Positions 17,903-27,936 are shown, counted from the first letter of the stretch. The stretch: DNA of 46,357 nt from Carpediemonas membranifera (GCA_019828565.1 JAHDYR010000061.1:1-46357), one strand, 5' to 3'. Numbers and translations are program-made. The notes: generated by a model not told the origin, from the sequence alone.

Positions 17903-20476
17903 ATGTCACAAATGAGGGCTACGCTTCGCTGGGAGCTTCAAGATGCTCTTATCTTTGCTCCAAGAGACGAGGAGAACGTGAATATTATTCTTGCTAATGT
18001 GTACCGCTCTCTTGATCCCGAGTTTGGACGTCGCGCTGTTGGAAGCGCCGAAGGAACGGGCTCCAAGGAACTGGCACGCCATACGTTCTCTCACATCGTT
18101 CATGAGCTCGTCAATTCTGCTATCATTGATCGAGAAGAGGTTGATCAGGCGTTCTTGGCTATCAACCCACGTAAGTTCGCTGGAGTCGTGAGGAGCTATA
18201 CCCAACAACGCTTTTGGACAGAGGCTTACGTCTCACGCCACCGTGAGATAGCACGCCTTCAGGATCGCATTGCGGTCCTCGAGCGGACAGTTGCTAACAC
18301 TGAACGAGTCATGTGCTTAGTGAACGCCCTTCGGTCGGTCTCAGAGGGTGTCAATTCTGTCTCTGACAGCGTTGTCATATTTAACAACATCGCGTCCAAG
18401 CTTGGCTGTGGGGAGGAGGTGATTCGACAGTCGAACAACCAGTTGAGGTTGATGAGCGTCGATGGTGACATCAGGAGACTAAGCGGCATCGAAGCCATTC
18501 TTTCCGAAAAACAGTTCGACTTCCTCGCCCCACTAGTGCCGACAACACTCGAAACAGGTCACAATACGTTCAGGTACAAGGATGACAAGGCGTACCCCCT
18601 AGAGCAGACGCTGCGCTTCCGTGCATCAGAGGATGACATCCCCCTTGTCAGAGACTCGGCCAGATCCATTGGTATTGACGCCGACGTTTCGGTGGAGGGT
18701 GCTTTCATGACGGTTTTCTACAACTCGGTGACTGCTCGCGATGCACACATCCCGCACCTGAAAACTCTCGGTTTCACGCTGAAGAAGCTCACGAGCGCCA
18801 CATGGCAGTATGTCCAAGAGGCACATTTTGATCTTCGTGCCCACTTCGAGAAACTTGTCGCATATCCACAGGCCGCTTGTCTGACCGTCAAGGAGCGTGA
18901 TGCAGTCAGTGCCGCTCTGAACCAACAGCGGTCACACGTTGACCCAGACGAACAGCCCCGGACCATTCCTCTCGTCCTCATTGTTTGGTTCGATGCCTGG
19001 AAGAGCCAGACGACAGCCCTGAAGTGCCGCTTCTACGATCCCAGTGGCTTCGTGTTTCCCTCGATTCTGACGCCCCCTTTTCGCGTGTTAGAATACCAAG
19101 GTAAGGAAAGTGACATCCGGTCACATTTCTCTGTTGTCGATCAGATCATTGACATGGCTTGCAAGGCTGTGCCAAAGGTACGAGACACACGTCACTACTG
19201 CTCGATCGAGAAGCTCATACTGATCGCTGACCACCCTGCTATGGCGAAGATGATCGGAACCACATGCGGCGGTGACTATCCCTCCCCATTCCAGCCAATC
19301 CACGCGGCAAACAAGGGGTGGAGTCCATTCGGCGTTAGATATCGTTTGTCGCTGTACGATGTTGTGAAGGCAAAGCAGATGGTCAGTGACGCAGAGCCTG
19401 GGGTCGACCTGACTCTTGAGTGGGGATCTTTCAAGGCCAAGAAGGAGAAAGTGATTCGCCCCACGATGCTCGCATCAACAGAGATACCGCTCTCGGAAGT
19501 ATATATATCCCCGCCAATCATGCACATCAGTCACGATCTGATCGAGCAGTTCGGAAATATCTTTAAGATGTTCCCCAGCTACACCGTTGAAGGGCGCGGA
19601 GAGGAGAGAGTGGCGATAGTCCGGAGAAACAAGATGCTACAGCGCGCAAAGAATTTTGAGGCGCCCGACCGCACTACTGGGTGCAACGAGCAAGTTAAGG
19701 GCAGGAAACTCATGGCCAACCTGGCTAAGGAGCTGTATACAGCGTTCCCCCACCGCGTCCAATCTGTCATGCGTTTGGCTGGGTATCTACAGGCACACTA
19801 CTACGCCATGGATCCAGTTACGGACGAGGTCGCCATCTGGCATCGTTACGCAGCTTTAGTCATCCACATATTTCACCTCACGTTGTGCTTGAAGGTGTCT
19901 GCTATCGACAGGGAGGACTACAGGTTCCCTATCCTCCGGCGCGCGCATGTGGGTGACAATGCACCCTGCATCCAAACAATACAAGCCAACGACCGCCTGG
20001 TTGCCTTGCCGGAACTTCAAGCTTCTCTCCGGATTCCTTTTGGTCGAGTCATTGAGGAGTATTTCGAGCGAGAGTTCATCTCTAACCAGGAATCCCGTGT
20101 TCATCTCCGCCGGAACAAGGTGTTGGGTCGCTTGATTTTGCTGGATCAGGTCAATCAGATCTACCGGTTTATGAGGGGCGTTGTCTCCCACGGTCGCAAG
20201 AATGGTAATGTACCCATTCTCTCCAAACTCAAGACTATGAGAGTCCACAAGTGTTGCAAGGATGTGAAGAAATGGCTGTCGATTCCGAGGGACCTGATTG
20301 TGACGACTATGTCTGATGCTGACTATTCTCGCTTGAAGCCGATATTCACAGTCGAGCTAGAGGGACTCTGGAAGGAGGTGAACAGGAGAGCCGGGCTGAC
20401 ATTTGATGACCAGTTCCTCGTGCTGCCAGTTCACGATGATGGGGTGGAGACACTCGATATTTGCATTTGTAGATGA
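17903..20476 (+). CDS. 857-aa transposase-like protein (RNase H-like fold candidate), cassette 2
   Basis: Full-length paralogue of the 851-aa protein at 10204. The start is the ATG at 17903 or 17912; the second aligns with the paralogue (MRATLRWELQDA against MALQLKWKLSNG). The same ordered blocks occur: VWFDAWKSQ with the first Asp, PPFRVLEYQG, LIADHPAMAKM with the second Asp, GGDYPSPF, PPIMHISHDL, GCNEQVKGRK, HYY...WHR and RVHKCCKDVKKW. Conservation of these blocks between strongly diverged copies argues that both were under selection. A Cys triad (DICICR) ends the protein, as in the paralogue (DVCICGKYE). It may supply the catalytic function of a mobile element; this is inference from motif order. 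Confidence 0.8.
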   Translation: MSQMRATLRWELQDALIFAPRDEENVNIILANVYRSLDPEFGRRAVGSAEGTGSKELARHTFSHIVHELVNSAIIDREEVDQAFLAINPRKFAGVVRSYTQQRFWTEAYVSRHREIARLQDRIAVLERTVANTERVMCLVNALRSVSEGVNSVSDSVVIFNNIASKLGCGEEVIRQSNNQLRLMSVDGDIRRLSGIEAILSEKQFDFLAPLVPTTLETGHNTFRYKDDKAYPLEQTLRFRASEDDIPLVRDSARSIGIDADVSVEGAFMTVFYNSVTARDAHIPHLKTLGFTLKKLTSATWQYVQEAHFDLRAHFEKLVAYPQAACLTVKERDAVSAALNQQRSHVDPDEQPRTIPLVLIVWFDAWKSQTTALKCRFYDPSGFVFPSILTPPFRVLEYQGKESDIRSHFSVVDQIIDMACKAVPKVRDTRHYCSIEKLILIADHPAMAKMIGTTCGGDYPSPFQPIHAANKGWSPFGVRYRLSLYDVVKAKQMVSDAEPGVDLTLEWGSFKAKKEKVIRPTMLASTEIPLSEVYISPPIMHISHDLIEQFGNIFKMFPSYTVEGRGEERVAIVRRNKMLQRAKNFEAPDRTTGCNEQVKGRKLMANLAKELYTAFPHRVQSVMRLAGYLQAHYYAMDPVTDEVAIWHRYAALVIHIFHLTLCLKVSAIDREDYRFPILRRAHVGDNAPCIQTIQANDRLVALPELQASLRIPFGRVIEEYFEREFISNQESRVHLRRNKVLGRLILLDQVNQIYRFMRGVVSHGRKNGNVPILSKLKTMRVHKCCKDVKKWLSIPRDLIVTTMSDADYSRLKPIFTVELEGLWKEVNRRAGLTFDDQFLVLPVHDDGVETLDICICR

Positions 20477-20995
20477 GTTGGAGATAAATGTAGTCATTGA
20501 CGCTAATCACCTTTTTGCAATGACACGGATGATGGAGTTCGTCATTCAATCTCGTTGCGAGCCATAAAGTGCACCAATAGTGGGAACCGACTTCCCACTA
20601 TTTTCTCAGTGCCAATGAGCTATAGAGCTTTAGTGAGGATATAAGCTTGCATAATAACACATCAATAGCGTCTGACGGCCGCTATGGCCCATGATACTCA
20701 ACAACAACATCAAACGAGTCAAAGGAACCACGAAACCACACAAGGAACGAGCTAGAAGAAACGATAGGAACTTTAATTGCATAAGCAACATCAATACTGC
20801 CACCAGCTGTCCAGTCAGCGCCCCAAAGCCAACAGAACCACGGCAGCACCACGCCCCCAGCGCCACAACGCCCCACGGCAGCACCACGCCCCCAGCGCCA
20901 CAACGCCCCCACCGCAATCCCCAGTCCCCAATGCAATGTAAAGCAGAGTAATAAAAAGTATTTATGTAAATGTGATCTAGTCTTGACAGAACGGA
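20477..20995. repeat. 3' flank duplicated at 3600-4045 and 23765-24001
   Basis: After the stop, 20480-20900 is the inverted partner of 3600-4045. 20576-20815 is also repeated directly at 23765-24001, beginning exactly at the palindrome. A CCACGGCAGCACCACGCCCCC-type short tandem repeat lies at 20830-20915. No gene. Confidence 0.85.
20550..20602 (-). other. Palindrome + GYGCASTTTATG + hairpin site (copy e)
   Basis: Inverted partner of site d: palindrome arms AATAGTGGGAA/TTCCCACTATT at 20576-20602, then, on the minus strand, GTGCACTTTATGG and CTCG CAA CGAG. Confidence 0.8.
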
Positions 20996-21799
20996 ATGCC
21001 ACTTGTTACTGAGACATCCATATCGGCTGGAGAAGCGTACTTAGCCCTGCAGGCTTTGAATGAATGCATTGAAACAGGTCTGCTAGAGAGATATACCAAG
21101 TTCCTCAACATCCAATTCAAAACTGCTGTGATGAAGGACTGGGCTGCTTCACCAGCCGGGTATGCGCACTACCGCAGTCGTACGATTGAGTTGTCTAGAT
21201 GCGCTAGCAACTCAATCCATTTCAACCTCCAGAGTGCCTTACTTACGATGCCGACGACCGACGAGGATTTCGATGCGACTGAGCGCGTACTCGAGATGGC
21301 ACCCGTGCTCCTCGCGCATGCAAAGATGCTGCGTAACCTTAGGAAGGAAGGTAACCCGGTAACACTTCAGCAAGCACTCAACATGACTGCCGCGTGCACT
21401 CCGTTCGACCGATACGCGGTATTTGTCAAGGACAAGGCTCCTTCTACATACTCTGTTTGGATGGAGCACTTACTGACTCTGCGGATTAGTCGCACTGAGC
21501 TCGATGAAGCCATGTTCAGCCTCGCCGTGAATGGTCCTGTCAATTGTGGCGATCACGCCATCCAGTTTACTGACACCAAGTTGCAGTATGCTCTGGAGAA
21601 GGTAACCCTCACTTCTGGGGATACAGGCCCCGACTGCCTGGTTAAGTGGATCGGCTTTCCAAAGCCCACAATCTGTCCTCTTGATTCGTCTCTGAAAAAC
21701 TTTGCCAAAGAGGTGGAAGCCCAATGTGGACCCGCAAGATCACATACACGCGCTGTTAGCGATCCATGGTCAGGTAAGGGACGCAGACTAAATGAGTAA
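20996..21799 (+). CDS. Chromo-like domain protein H1
   Basis: A 267-residue protein. The N-terminal two thirds are helical and shared with the genes at 33058 and 39540 (for example YSVWMEHLLTLRIS). Residues about 186-245 look like a chromodomain: IQFTDTKLQYALEKVTL, then a short acidic loop, CLVKWIGFP, TICP and a closing helix LKNFAKEVEA. The order 'A-x-EKV, VKWxGY, TW/TxCP, helix' is that of chromodomains, though the usual Trp of the TWEP block is Ile here, so methyl-lysine binding is uncertain. It is convergent with the SET-like gene (29 bp between stops). A chromatin-reader role is inference. Confidence 0.65.
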   Translation: MPLVTETSISAGEAYLALQALNECIETGLLERYTKFLNIQFKTAVMKDWAASPAGYAHYRSRTIELSRCASNSIHFNLQSALLTMPTTDEDFDATERVLEMAPVLLAHAKMLRNLRKEGNPVTLQQALNMTAACTPFDRYAVFVKDKAPSTYSVWMEHLLTLRISRTELDEAMFSLAVNGPVNCGDHAIQFTDTKLQYALEKVTLTSGDTGPDCLVKWIGFPKPTICPLDSSLKNFAKEVEAQCGPARSHTRAVSDPWSGKGRRLNE

Positions 21800-21828
21800 A
21801 ACCTGGGAATTTGATTTATCAGTATATC

Positions 21829-22503
21829 TTACTGCGTGCAAGCATCAATGGCAGCCACAGCTTCCTCCCTAGTGACAGACTCTCTGATCTTTGGCATCGA
21901 GATGGGCCAAAGCATAAGGCGACCTCTGCAGGTCCAGTACTGATCGCCGTACGCGACGCTGAGGAACTGGAATTTGGTGATCTTCTTGGAGCTGAAGTAT
22001 ATCACCAGAGGCATGTTGATGACTCTGCCCGAGTCTGAAACATGCACGATGCAGCTCTGCGCCACCACATTAGTGAGACCGGCACTGTCGTTAATCCGGT
22101 GGAGTCCATGCTCCAAGCACCTGGAGTCAACGCAGTATCCTTTCTTCAGAGCGGTGGTATAGTCGGTGTCGGTCTTGCTGTCTTCTTTGCACACCTCGCC
22201 CATGTAGATGCCAAGGCATTGGTCCTTTTCGATATTCTGCATCGCCAGAAGGCCAACGCCGACATCACGTCCATCCAGGGCAGTCTGAGTGCACTCGATG
22301 ATGTCCAAGTCCACGTTGAGCCCGGCACTATTCACATGGAGGTCATAGCTCTCCGCAGATTCCTCAGACTTCATCAGCTCCCCAACGGCGAAATCGCCAG
22401 TCATGAGCTTCCTGTATTGCTCCAGTGTGATGGAGAATCCATCGTTGCTGGATAGGTGTAGAGTATCGTGCTCAAAATCGCCAGTATCGCGATCGGTCGA
22501 CAT
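21829..22503 (-). CDS. SET-like domain protein S1 (intact)
   Basis: A 224-residue protein from the ATG at 22503; an earlier in-frame ATG at 22560 would overlap the divergent gene. The C-terminal 150 residues follow the SET order: GVGLLAMQNIEKDQCLGIYMGE, YCVDSRCLEHGLHRINDSAG..N, INMPLVIYF and FLSVAYGDQYW. These correspond to the G-x-G strand, the D/N block that forms part of the pseudoknot, and the closing Tyr-Gly. The usual NHSCxPN is degenerate (RINDSAGLTN). It may methylate lysine or be an inactive relative. It is divergent from the E-family gene with only 43 bp between start codons. Confidence 0.65.
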   Translation of the reverse strand: MSTDRDTGDFEHDTLHLSSNDGFSITLEQYRKLMTGDFAVGELMKSEESAESYDLHVNSAGLNVDLDIIECTQTALDGRDVGVGLLAMQNIEKDQCLGIYMGEVCKEDSKTDTDYTTALKKGYCVDSRCLEHGLHRINDSAGLTNVVAQSCIVHVSDSGRVINMPLVIYFSSKKITKFQFLSVAYGDQYWTCRGRLMLWPISMPKIRESVTREEAVAAIDACTQ

Positions 22504-22546
22504 TCTGAAGGACCTTTTCTGACAAAACCAAGGAACGACGAATCCT

Positions 22547-23674
22547 ATGAATTCTCGCATCTATTTAGAAGAAGAAGAGGCTCTGGCGATGTATTTTGCC
22601 CTGTACTATTCCGCACGCTTATCGAAGGCCTCGAAGAATGATCAGAAAGCGCTTATGAAGAGTGCGAAGGATAGTCTTGGTGCTGTGGCTGCACGACTTA
22701 CATTGCCCACACCTAGAGCCAGGCGTACCCCCGCCCGTACTCTTCGGCCGCGTAGAAACTTATCCACAGTGTCAGCCGCACTGAGTACCGAGGGACCAGA
22801 TGAGCCCCGCCAAACTGCTCGGCAGAAGGCCAATAAGCAGAAGCGCGTGACCCCGGACGTGCCGGAGAAGAGGGCCCACGTTGAGGAGCCTGCTGTCGAC
22901 GTGGAGATGTTTTCGACATGGTCTGAGCACCTGCTCACGCACTCACCCGCCGACGATGTCCAGACTGAGAGCAGCAGGGATCGCCCGGCTTCCGAGCTCA
23001 CACCGGATGATGGGTCCACCATGATCGCTGACGAAAATCAGGGTGACACAACCGGAGGCGAGATCATCGCCTACCCGACCCCTGGCGATGTCGTAGTGTA
23101 TATGGCGCGCGAAGCGCTTGCGGAAGAGGCAAAAAACTGCATTCAGGATGCCGCGACGAGCAGGCTGAAGCTGATATGGGTTTGCCATCAGCTTGCTCTC
23201 TATGATGTCTCGAAGGAGGACGAGGATATCAGCAAGGTCGAGACTGCGGCGTCAACAGAGCTGCTCGAGGGAATGCGGCCCACAGCGCATGGTGTTAACC
23301 CTCGGATGAAGCATAAGCCGAAGGTCCTGCTGAGACTTATGGATCTGCTGAAATCGTACGACGGTGGAGCTTTACTTGGGAAGAACTACACGCAGGTCCT
23401 AAGATACGCAGTTGCCTTCCCGGCAGACTTCAAGCGCCTCGTTTACGGCTCGTATCTGCCGGTTGACCGCGGGCTGCTATGCATCGGGAAGCTCATGTCA
23501 TACGTGACTCAGATGAGGATCAAGAGCTTCCATGGCATTGTTTCTAACGATGAGCGCGCGTCCATCATCAACACCATGCGCGAAAAGCTGGGAGATGCTG
23601 GCACAACCACCATTTCTCACTTCCTCTTCGGTCCGCCCTCACCCTCCTTGATAGCACATGAGCAAGTTGAGTAA
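22547..23674 (+). CDS. E-family protein E1, function unknown
   Basis: A 375-residue protein with no recognised domain. Residues 1-60 are helical, and 60-190 are disordered, rich in Arg/Pro and then acidic/Ser. Residues 190-375 are helical and conserved with the minus-strand genes at 30000 and 40476. Shared features are an IxNV-type helix, a K-P/R-L-M-x-L-L segment, a hydrophobic AVAFPADFKRLV block and a late FLFG (LIFG in E2). In all three sets it is next to SET-like and chromo-like genes, so it probably belongs to the same functional unit. A structural or nucleoprotein-like role cannot be excluded, but nothing shows it. Confidence 0.6.
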   Translation: MNSRIYLEEEEALAMYFALYYSARLSKASKNDQKALMKSAKDSLGAVAARLTLPTPRARRTPARTLRPRRNLSTVSAALSTEGPDEPRQTARQKANKQKRVTPDVPEKRAHVEEPAVDVEMFSTWSEHLLTHSPADDVQTESSRDRPASELTPDDGSTMIADENQGDTTGGEIIAYPTPGDVVVYMAREALAEEAKNCIQDAATSRLKLIWVCHQLALYDVSKEDEDISKVETAASTELLEGMRPTAHGVNPRMKHKPKVLLRLMDLLKSYDGGALLGKNYTQVLRYAVAFPADFKRLVYGSYLPVDRGLLCIGKLMSYVTQMRIKSFHGIVSNDERASIINTMREKLGDAGTTTISHFLFGPPSPSLIAHEQVE

Positions 23675-23764
23675 ATATATGATTTGAGCAGGGTTACGAT
23701 TGCGCTAGGACTTCTGCCCGACAGCCTTGACGAGATCCCGTCGTCAAAATGTTATTGCCAGAAA

Positions 23765-24001
23765 AATAGTGGGAACCGACTTCCCACTATTTTCTCAGTG
23801 CCAATGAGCTATAGAGCTTTAGTGAGGATATAAGCTTGCATAATAACACATCAATAGCTTCTGACGGCCGCTATGGCCCATGATACTCAACAACAACATC
23901 AAACGAGTCAAAGGAACCACGAAACCACACAAGGAACGAGCTAGAAGAAACGATAGGAACTTTAATTGCATAAGCAACATCAATACTGCCACCAGCTGTC
24001 C
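23765..24001. repeat. Direct repeat of 20576-20815 starting at palindrome (site f)
   Basis: The palindrome AATAGTGGGAA/TTCCCACTATT (23765-23791) is present, but the TTTATG core and CTCG hairpin that normally lie beside it are replaced by unrelated sequence. To the right, about 210 bp matches 20603-20815 almost exactly. The repeat thus begins at the palindrome. Confidence 0.85.
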
Positions 24002-24029
24002 ATTGGATTCCAGAAATAGCCATTGTCTC

Positions 24030-24200
24030 TTCTGGAACGTCCGGGAGAGAGCCCGAGGGAGAGAGCCCCAGGAGAAGAGAGCCCGGGGGAACGTCCGGGA
24101 GAGAGCCCGGGAGAGAGCCCCAGGAGAAGAGAGCCCGGGGGAACGTCCGGGAGAGAGCCCGGGAGAGAGCACGGGGGAACGTCCGGGAGAGAGCCGCTCT
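24030..24200. repeat. GC-rich minisatellite (GGGAGAGAGCCC units)
   Basis: Tandem and interspersed units of GTCCGGGAGAGAGCC and CCAGGAGAAGAGAGCCCGG. Frames across it are low-complexity and not genes. Confidence 0.8.
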
Positions 24201-24217
24201 ACTTGCGCTGGTACTTC

Positions 24218-24415
24218 AGCGTTTTCGGGGCCCTTTGCCCATCTTTCGTTGTCTGAATTTTTTCGTGCAGAATTCAGACGAGTGCCGCCTGGCAGAGGCT
24301 GAGCAGCGGAGCTTAGTCCCTGTGGCACCACTCGTCTGGCCCAGCTCCCGGGTATGCTCCAGAAAATTCAGGTGCAGATTTGGGAGCAGAAATGTCGACG
24401 AACCCCGAAAACGCC
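24218..24415. mobile_element. MITE-like element with GGCGTTTTCGGGG ends
   Basis: 198 bp bounded by AGCGTTTTCGGGG (24218-24230) and CCCCGAAAACGCC (24403-24415). The inside (TGCAGAATTCAGACGAGTGC...) recurs at 29740-29930 and inverted at 32165-32347. It is non-coding and repeated with inverted ends, so a non-autonomous DNA element is likely. Confidence 0.65.
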
Positions 24416-24488
24416 ATAACCGGCACCAGTGAGCGCATCTTCGTTGATAAAGCTCATTGGTGTTGGTATTATGGCGTTTTCGGGGTTC
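24400..24488. repeat. Hairpin with GAACCCCGAAAACGCC arms
   Basis: Arms of about 35 bp (24400-24434 and 24451-24488) pair with few mismatches around a 16-bp loop. They share the 13-bp end of the neighbouring MITE, so this may be a shorter foldback relative. Confidence 0.7.
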
Positions 24489-24494
24489 TAATAC

Positions 24495-25512
24495 TGTACT
24501 CCTCATCCCTGGCGCCCTCATCCTGGCGCCTCATCCCTGGCGCCCTCATCCTGGCGCCCTCATCCTGGCGCATCATCCCTGGCGCCTCATCTCTGGCGCC
24601 CTCATCCTGGCGCCTCATCCCTGGCGCCCTCATCTCTGGCGCCTCATCCTGGCGCCTCATCTCTGGCGCCCTCATCCCTGGCGCCTCATCTCTGGCGCCT
24701 CATCCCTGGCGCCTCATCCCTGGCGCCTCATCCCTGGCGCCCTCATCCTGGCGCCCTCATCCTGGCGCTCATCCCTGGCGCCCTCATCTCTGGCGCCTCA
24801 TCCCTGGCGCCTCATCCCTGGCGCCCTCATCCCTGGCGCCTCATCCCTGGCGCCTCATCCCTGGCGCCTCATCCATGGCGCCTCATCCCTGGCGCCCTCA
24901 TCCTGGCGCCTCATCCCTGGCGCCTCATCCCTGGCGCCCTCATCCATGGCGCCTCATCCCTGGCGCCCTCATCCTGGCGCCTCATCCCTGGCGCCTCATC
25001 CTGGCGCCTCATCCCTGGCGCCTCATCCCTGGCGCCCTCATCCTGGCGCCTCATCCCTGGCGCCCTCATCCCTGGCGCCTCATCTCTGGCGCCTCATCCA
25101 TGGCGCCTCATCCCTGGCGCCTCATCCATGGCGCCTCATCCCTGGCGCCCTCATCCATGGCGCCTCATCCCTGGCGCCTCATCCATGGCGCCTCATCCCT
25201 GGCGCCCTCATCCTGGCGCATCATCCCTGGCGCCTCATCTCTGGCGCCCTCATCCATGGCGCCTCATCCCTGGCGCCTCATCCATGGCGCCTCATCCCTG
25301 GCGCCTCATCTCTGGCGCCCTCATCCATGGCGCATCATCCCTGGCGCCTCATCCCTGGCGCCTCATCCTGGAGCCGTCATCCTGGCGCCTCATCCCTGCG
25401 CCTCATCCCTGGCGCCTCATCTCTGGCGCCCTCATCCATGGCGCATCATCCCTGGCGCCTCATTCCTGGCGCCCTCATCCTGGCGCCCTCATCCTGGCTC
25501 CCTCATTCCTGG
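24495..25512. repeat. 14-bp satellite (TGGCGCCTCATCCC)
   Basis: About 70 tandem units of TGGCGCC(C)TCATCC with variants (CTCATCTC, CCATGGC). Long proline-, serine- and tryptophan-rich frames exist in several phases only because the unit lacks stops. The same unit reappears, four copies at a time, in each 1.1-kb repeat at 42-46 kb. Confidence 0.95.
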
Positions 25513-25949
25513 CTCCCTCATCGCAGCGCCCACAGCACCCCTACGCCAGCGCCATCTGCGCCACGCCACCGCCCTCTGCGCCACGCCCACACCGCAACCG
25601 CCAGCCCCACGCCAGCCCCGCATCACCGGCGCCCTCAACAGCAAGTTCCATCATCCACATCACTCCCTAACAACATCAACGACTCGCCTACCACCGACAG
25701 CGATGGCGAAGTCTGCGTTGATGTCGCCAGTGCCAACCCAGCTGGCATACGCGTCGCAATGAATGTAAATGTTTACGTGTTCTCTTCGTCCCTTCTATCG
25801 TCCAGGATCTGCTGTCAGACGTCCATGAGCGATCATCCCTTATCCTGCGGAGCAGCCCAACATCAGCTCCAGCTGTTCAGAGCATGCGTACAATGCTTCT
25901 GGGGCATGTAGAGTGATCGTGTAGGAGCTTTATGACGATTCCAGGACGT
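25513..25949. other. Region without a recognisable gene
   Basis: Follows the satellite. 25530-25630 is CG-rich with CCACGC/GCCACGCC words similar to those at 20830-20915. No conserved frame is seen. Confidence 0.35.
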
Positions 25950-26098
25950 GGAGTTCAGGAATATGTCCGTATTACCCAGCAAATTTCATCATCTCCATTA
26001 TTGCTGCAGTATTCAAAGTAAACGCGAACAACACGATTTATCTCCATTCATTGTCGCCTCGAGGAGCGCTTCAGTGCCTCTAGAGCGTGCTTCAGCAG
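25950..26098 (-). pseudogene. Relic of the tyrosine recombinase-like gene (N-terminal part)
   Basis: On the minus strand from 26098 the frame begins MLLKHALEALKRS, as in the gene at 35330-35992. It then meets a stop and continues as RVYFEYCSNNGDDE, comparable to KLCVYLECDDEDA of that gene, before further stops. It sits in the same orientation and position relative to its direct repeat as the longer copy. Confidence 0.45.
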
Positions 26099-26846
26099 CA
26101 TTTCGATCGAGATTAAAAATCACCCGAATTCTAGCTCTGTTCTGGCCGCTGCAGGCACCGCTGGGCGCGATAGAGCTCGGAGCGGCGTTGTCTGCCAAGA
26201 ATACCTATTTGCTCCCGGTGAAAATTGAACCCACGATCAGGAGGCTGTGTACAAAGTCTCTTCCCTCTATGCCATGACTTATGGGAAATCCGCCCTTATT
26301 AATCTCCCTACAGGGAATATAGGCCATTTTGGAGGTATGAGCGACCGGGAGGGGGAGATTGGGGGACATTTATGGTATGGCTGGACTCTACTCGGGCAGA
26401 CTATTATAACGAGGCTCAGATCAGACCTCTACGGCCGCTATACGAGGAGAAACGAGCCAGTAAGGGCACTAGCGGCCCATGGCCGCAGCAGCGCCCAGCC
26501 AAGCTCAGCTATAGAGTCACCTGAGGCCCCGAATGACGTGCTGATCAGGTCGACTCCCATCTATTGACTTGGTAATTGCAGAGGCCGTCTGAACGCGATG
26601 TCCTAATAACCGACTTGGTCGGAGCGGTTCGGCGATGACTCCGCTGTATTCCGCGCCTTCTTCTGATGCCGAAACATGCAGTCCTTTAGAGTCAACGCGC
26701 GTCCTGTCCGTCAGGCATGAAGGGCATTCAGCAGAGGCATTGCTGCGGTCTGCAGGCCGCCCCAGCGCTTCAGGATGGCCAACTGGATGATCTGGACCCA
26801 TGTCTATCAAATCCATTTTGATCACATCAATGTGTCAAATCTGACG
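26067..26846. repeat. 780-bp direct repeat, left copy
   Basis: Repeated at 35955-36741 in the same orientation with only a few percent differences. It includes the first codons of the recombinase-like gene and its upstream region, with a GGGAGGGGGAGATTGGGGG stretch and many stops. There are no TG...CA ends, primer-binding site or polypurine tract, so it is not an evident LTR. Confidence 0.85.
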
Positions 26847-26985
26847 ATTCGACGATGAAGCGTCAGGGACGTTTTCAGGGCGGCAGAAGCGGCTTGTAGA
26901 CCTGTCATAGACCATAGAGCGATGACGCAGCATGTTTGTATTTTTTTGTCCGGTTGTTATATCTCCGTATCAATCAAATCTTTTA

Positions 26986-27928
26986 CTACTCCATCTGCGA
27001 GTGAAGCCAGGTCACTGCAGTTCTCGTCAGATACACCTTACGTGTCTTGCGCGGCTTCTTTGTTCCTTTTGTGACTGCCTCGGCAGTGGCCTGCGCCACC
27101 AACTCACGACAGGTAGACTTCGGCGTCTCGGTGCCACCCCGCGTGCATGCCCAATGTGTGTGAGCCACAGATTCCCCACACACAATGCATGATCCCGTCA
27201 AAACAGCCGGCGGCTTCTGCGGAGTCTTCAATATCTGTCGAAGCAGGTCGCACATTGCGGTATCGACTGTCTGCCGAGACAGTACAGGGCGTGCGTGAAT
27301 AGTCTGTGTAGACGCCTCCTCAAGGTCGCGCACCTCTGTCTGCGTCTGATGATCCGAGCCGACTGGCACCTTTGTCTGTGTCTGACCATCCGAGCTGACT
27401 GTCTTCTCCTGAGTGACTTGGCGGGATGTGACTAGCTTATAAAGATAGGGACGCGGCGGCATCGTGCGTACAGGCGCACGACCATACGTATACGATTCCT
27501 CGGGACGCTGGCGCGGTGCGTCTGTCCTCGTCGGCTGAACCCGCACCCTGGGCGCCCCCCCCGTTCACCTCACGTCGAATATCGTCCACAAAGTCAGTGA
27601 ACGCCTTATCCGGTCCCGTCCTCGTGGTCACACGCCTCGTGACTCCTTCGACCGCAGACAGGAAGTCCATGAATGACTCACCACCAAAAGAGGCAGAACC
27701 GTGGCATGCCTCGTTCCTGAAACGCTGGAGAGTCGTAATGTACCGTTGATTGATGCGATCAAGGTCCTTTCTGCAACTCAGAACGGCACATAGAAGCACA
27801 GAAGGATCGTCTGAATTATTGATCTTACCACTTGCTGCTATGATCTCCTTCAGCACAGGAACCATTCGCAACAACGTTTCCAGCATCATGCCAGCGTATG
27901 CAGCCGAATCCTTGTTGCCTGTGCTCAT
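26986..27928 (-). pseudogene. HEPN-like/CxxC protein F1 (homopolymer frameshift)
   Basis: Duplicate of the intact gene at 34359-35300. A run of eight C at about 27554 (seven G in the other copy) shifts the frame between the HEPN-like half and the zinc-binding half. Apart from Ser for Tyr in the last Cys block and other small changes, the product would be the same. Because the difference is a homopolymer length, an assembly error is a real alternative to loss of function. Confidence 0.65.
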
Positions 27929-27936
27929 ATCGAATT

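Noticed and set aside
24495-25512. Short tandem repeat considered as a CRISPR array
   Set aside because: 14-bp units follow each other without unique spacers, and the DNA is eukaryotic.
24380-25911. Long open frames rich in Ser, Leu, Ala, Pro, His and Trp
   Set aside because: They run through the 14-bp satellite in several phases; they are open only because the unit has no stop codon.
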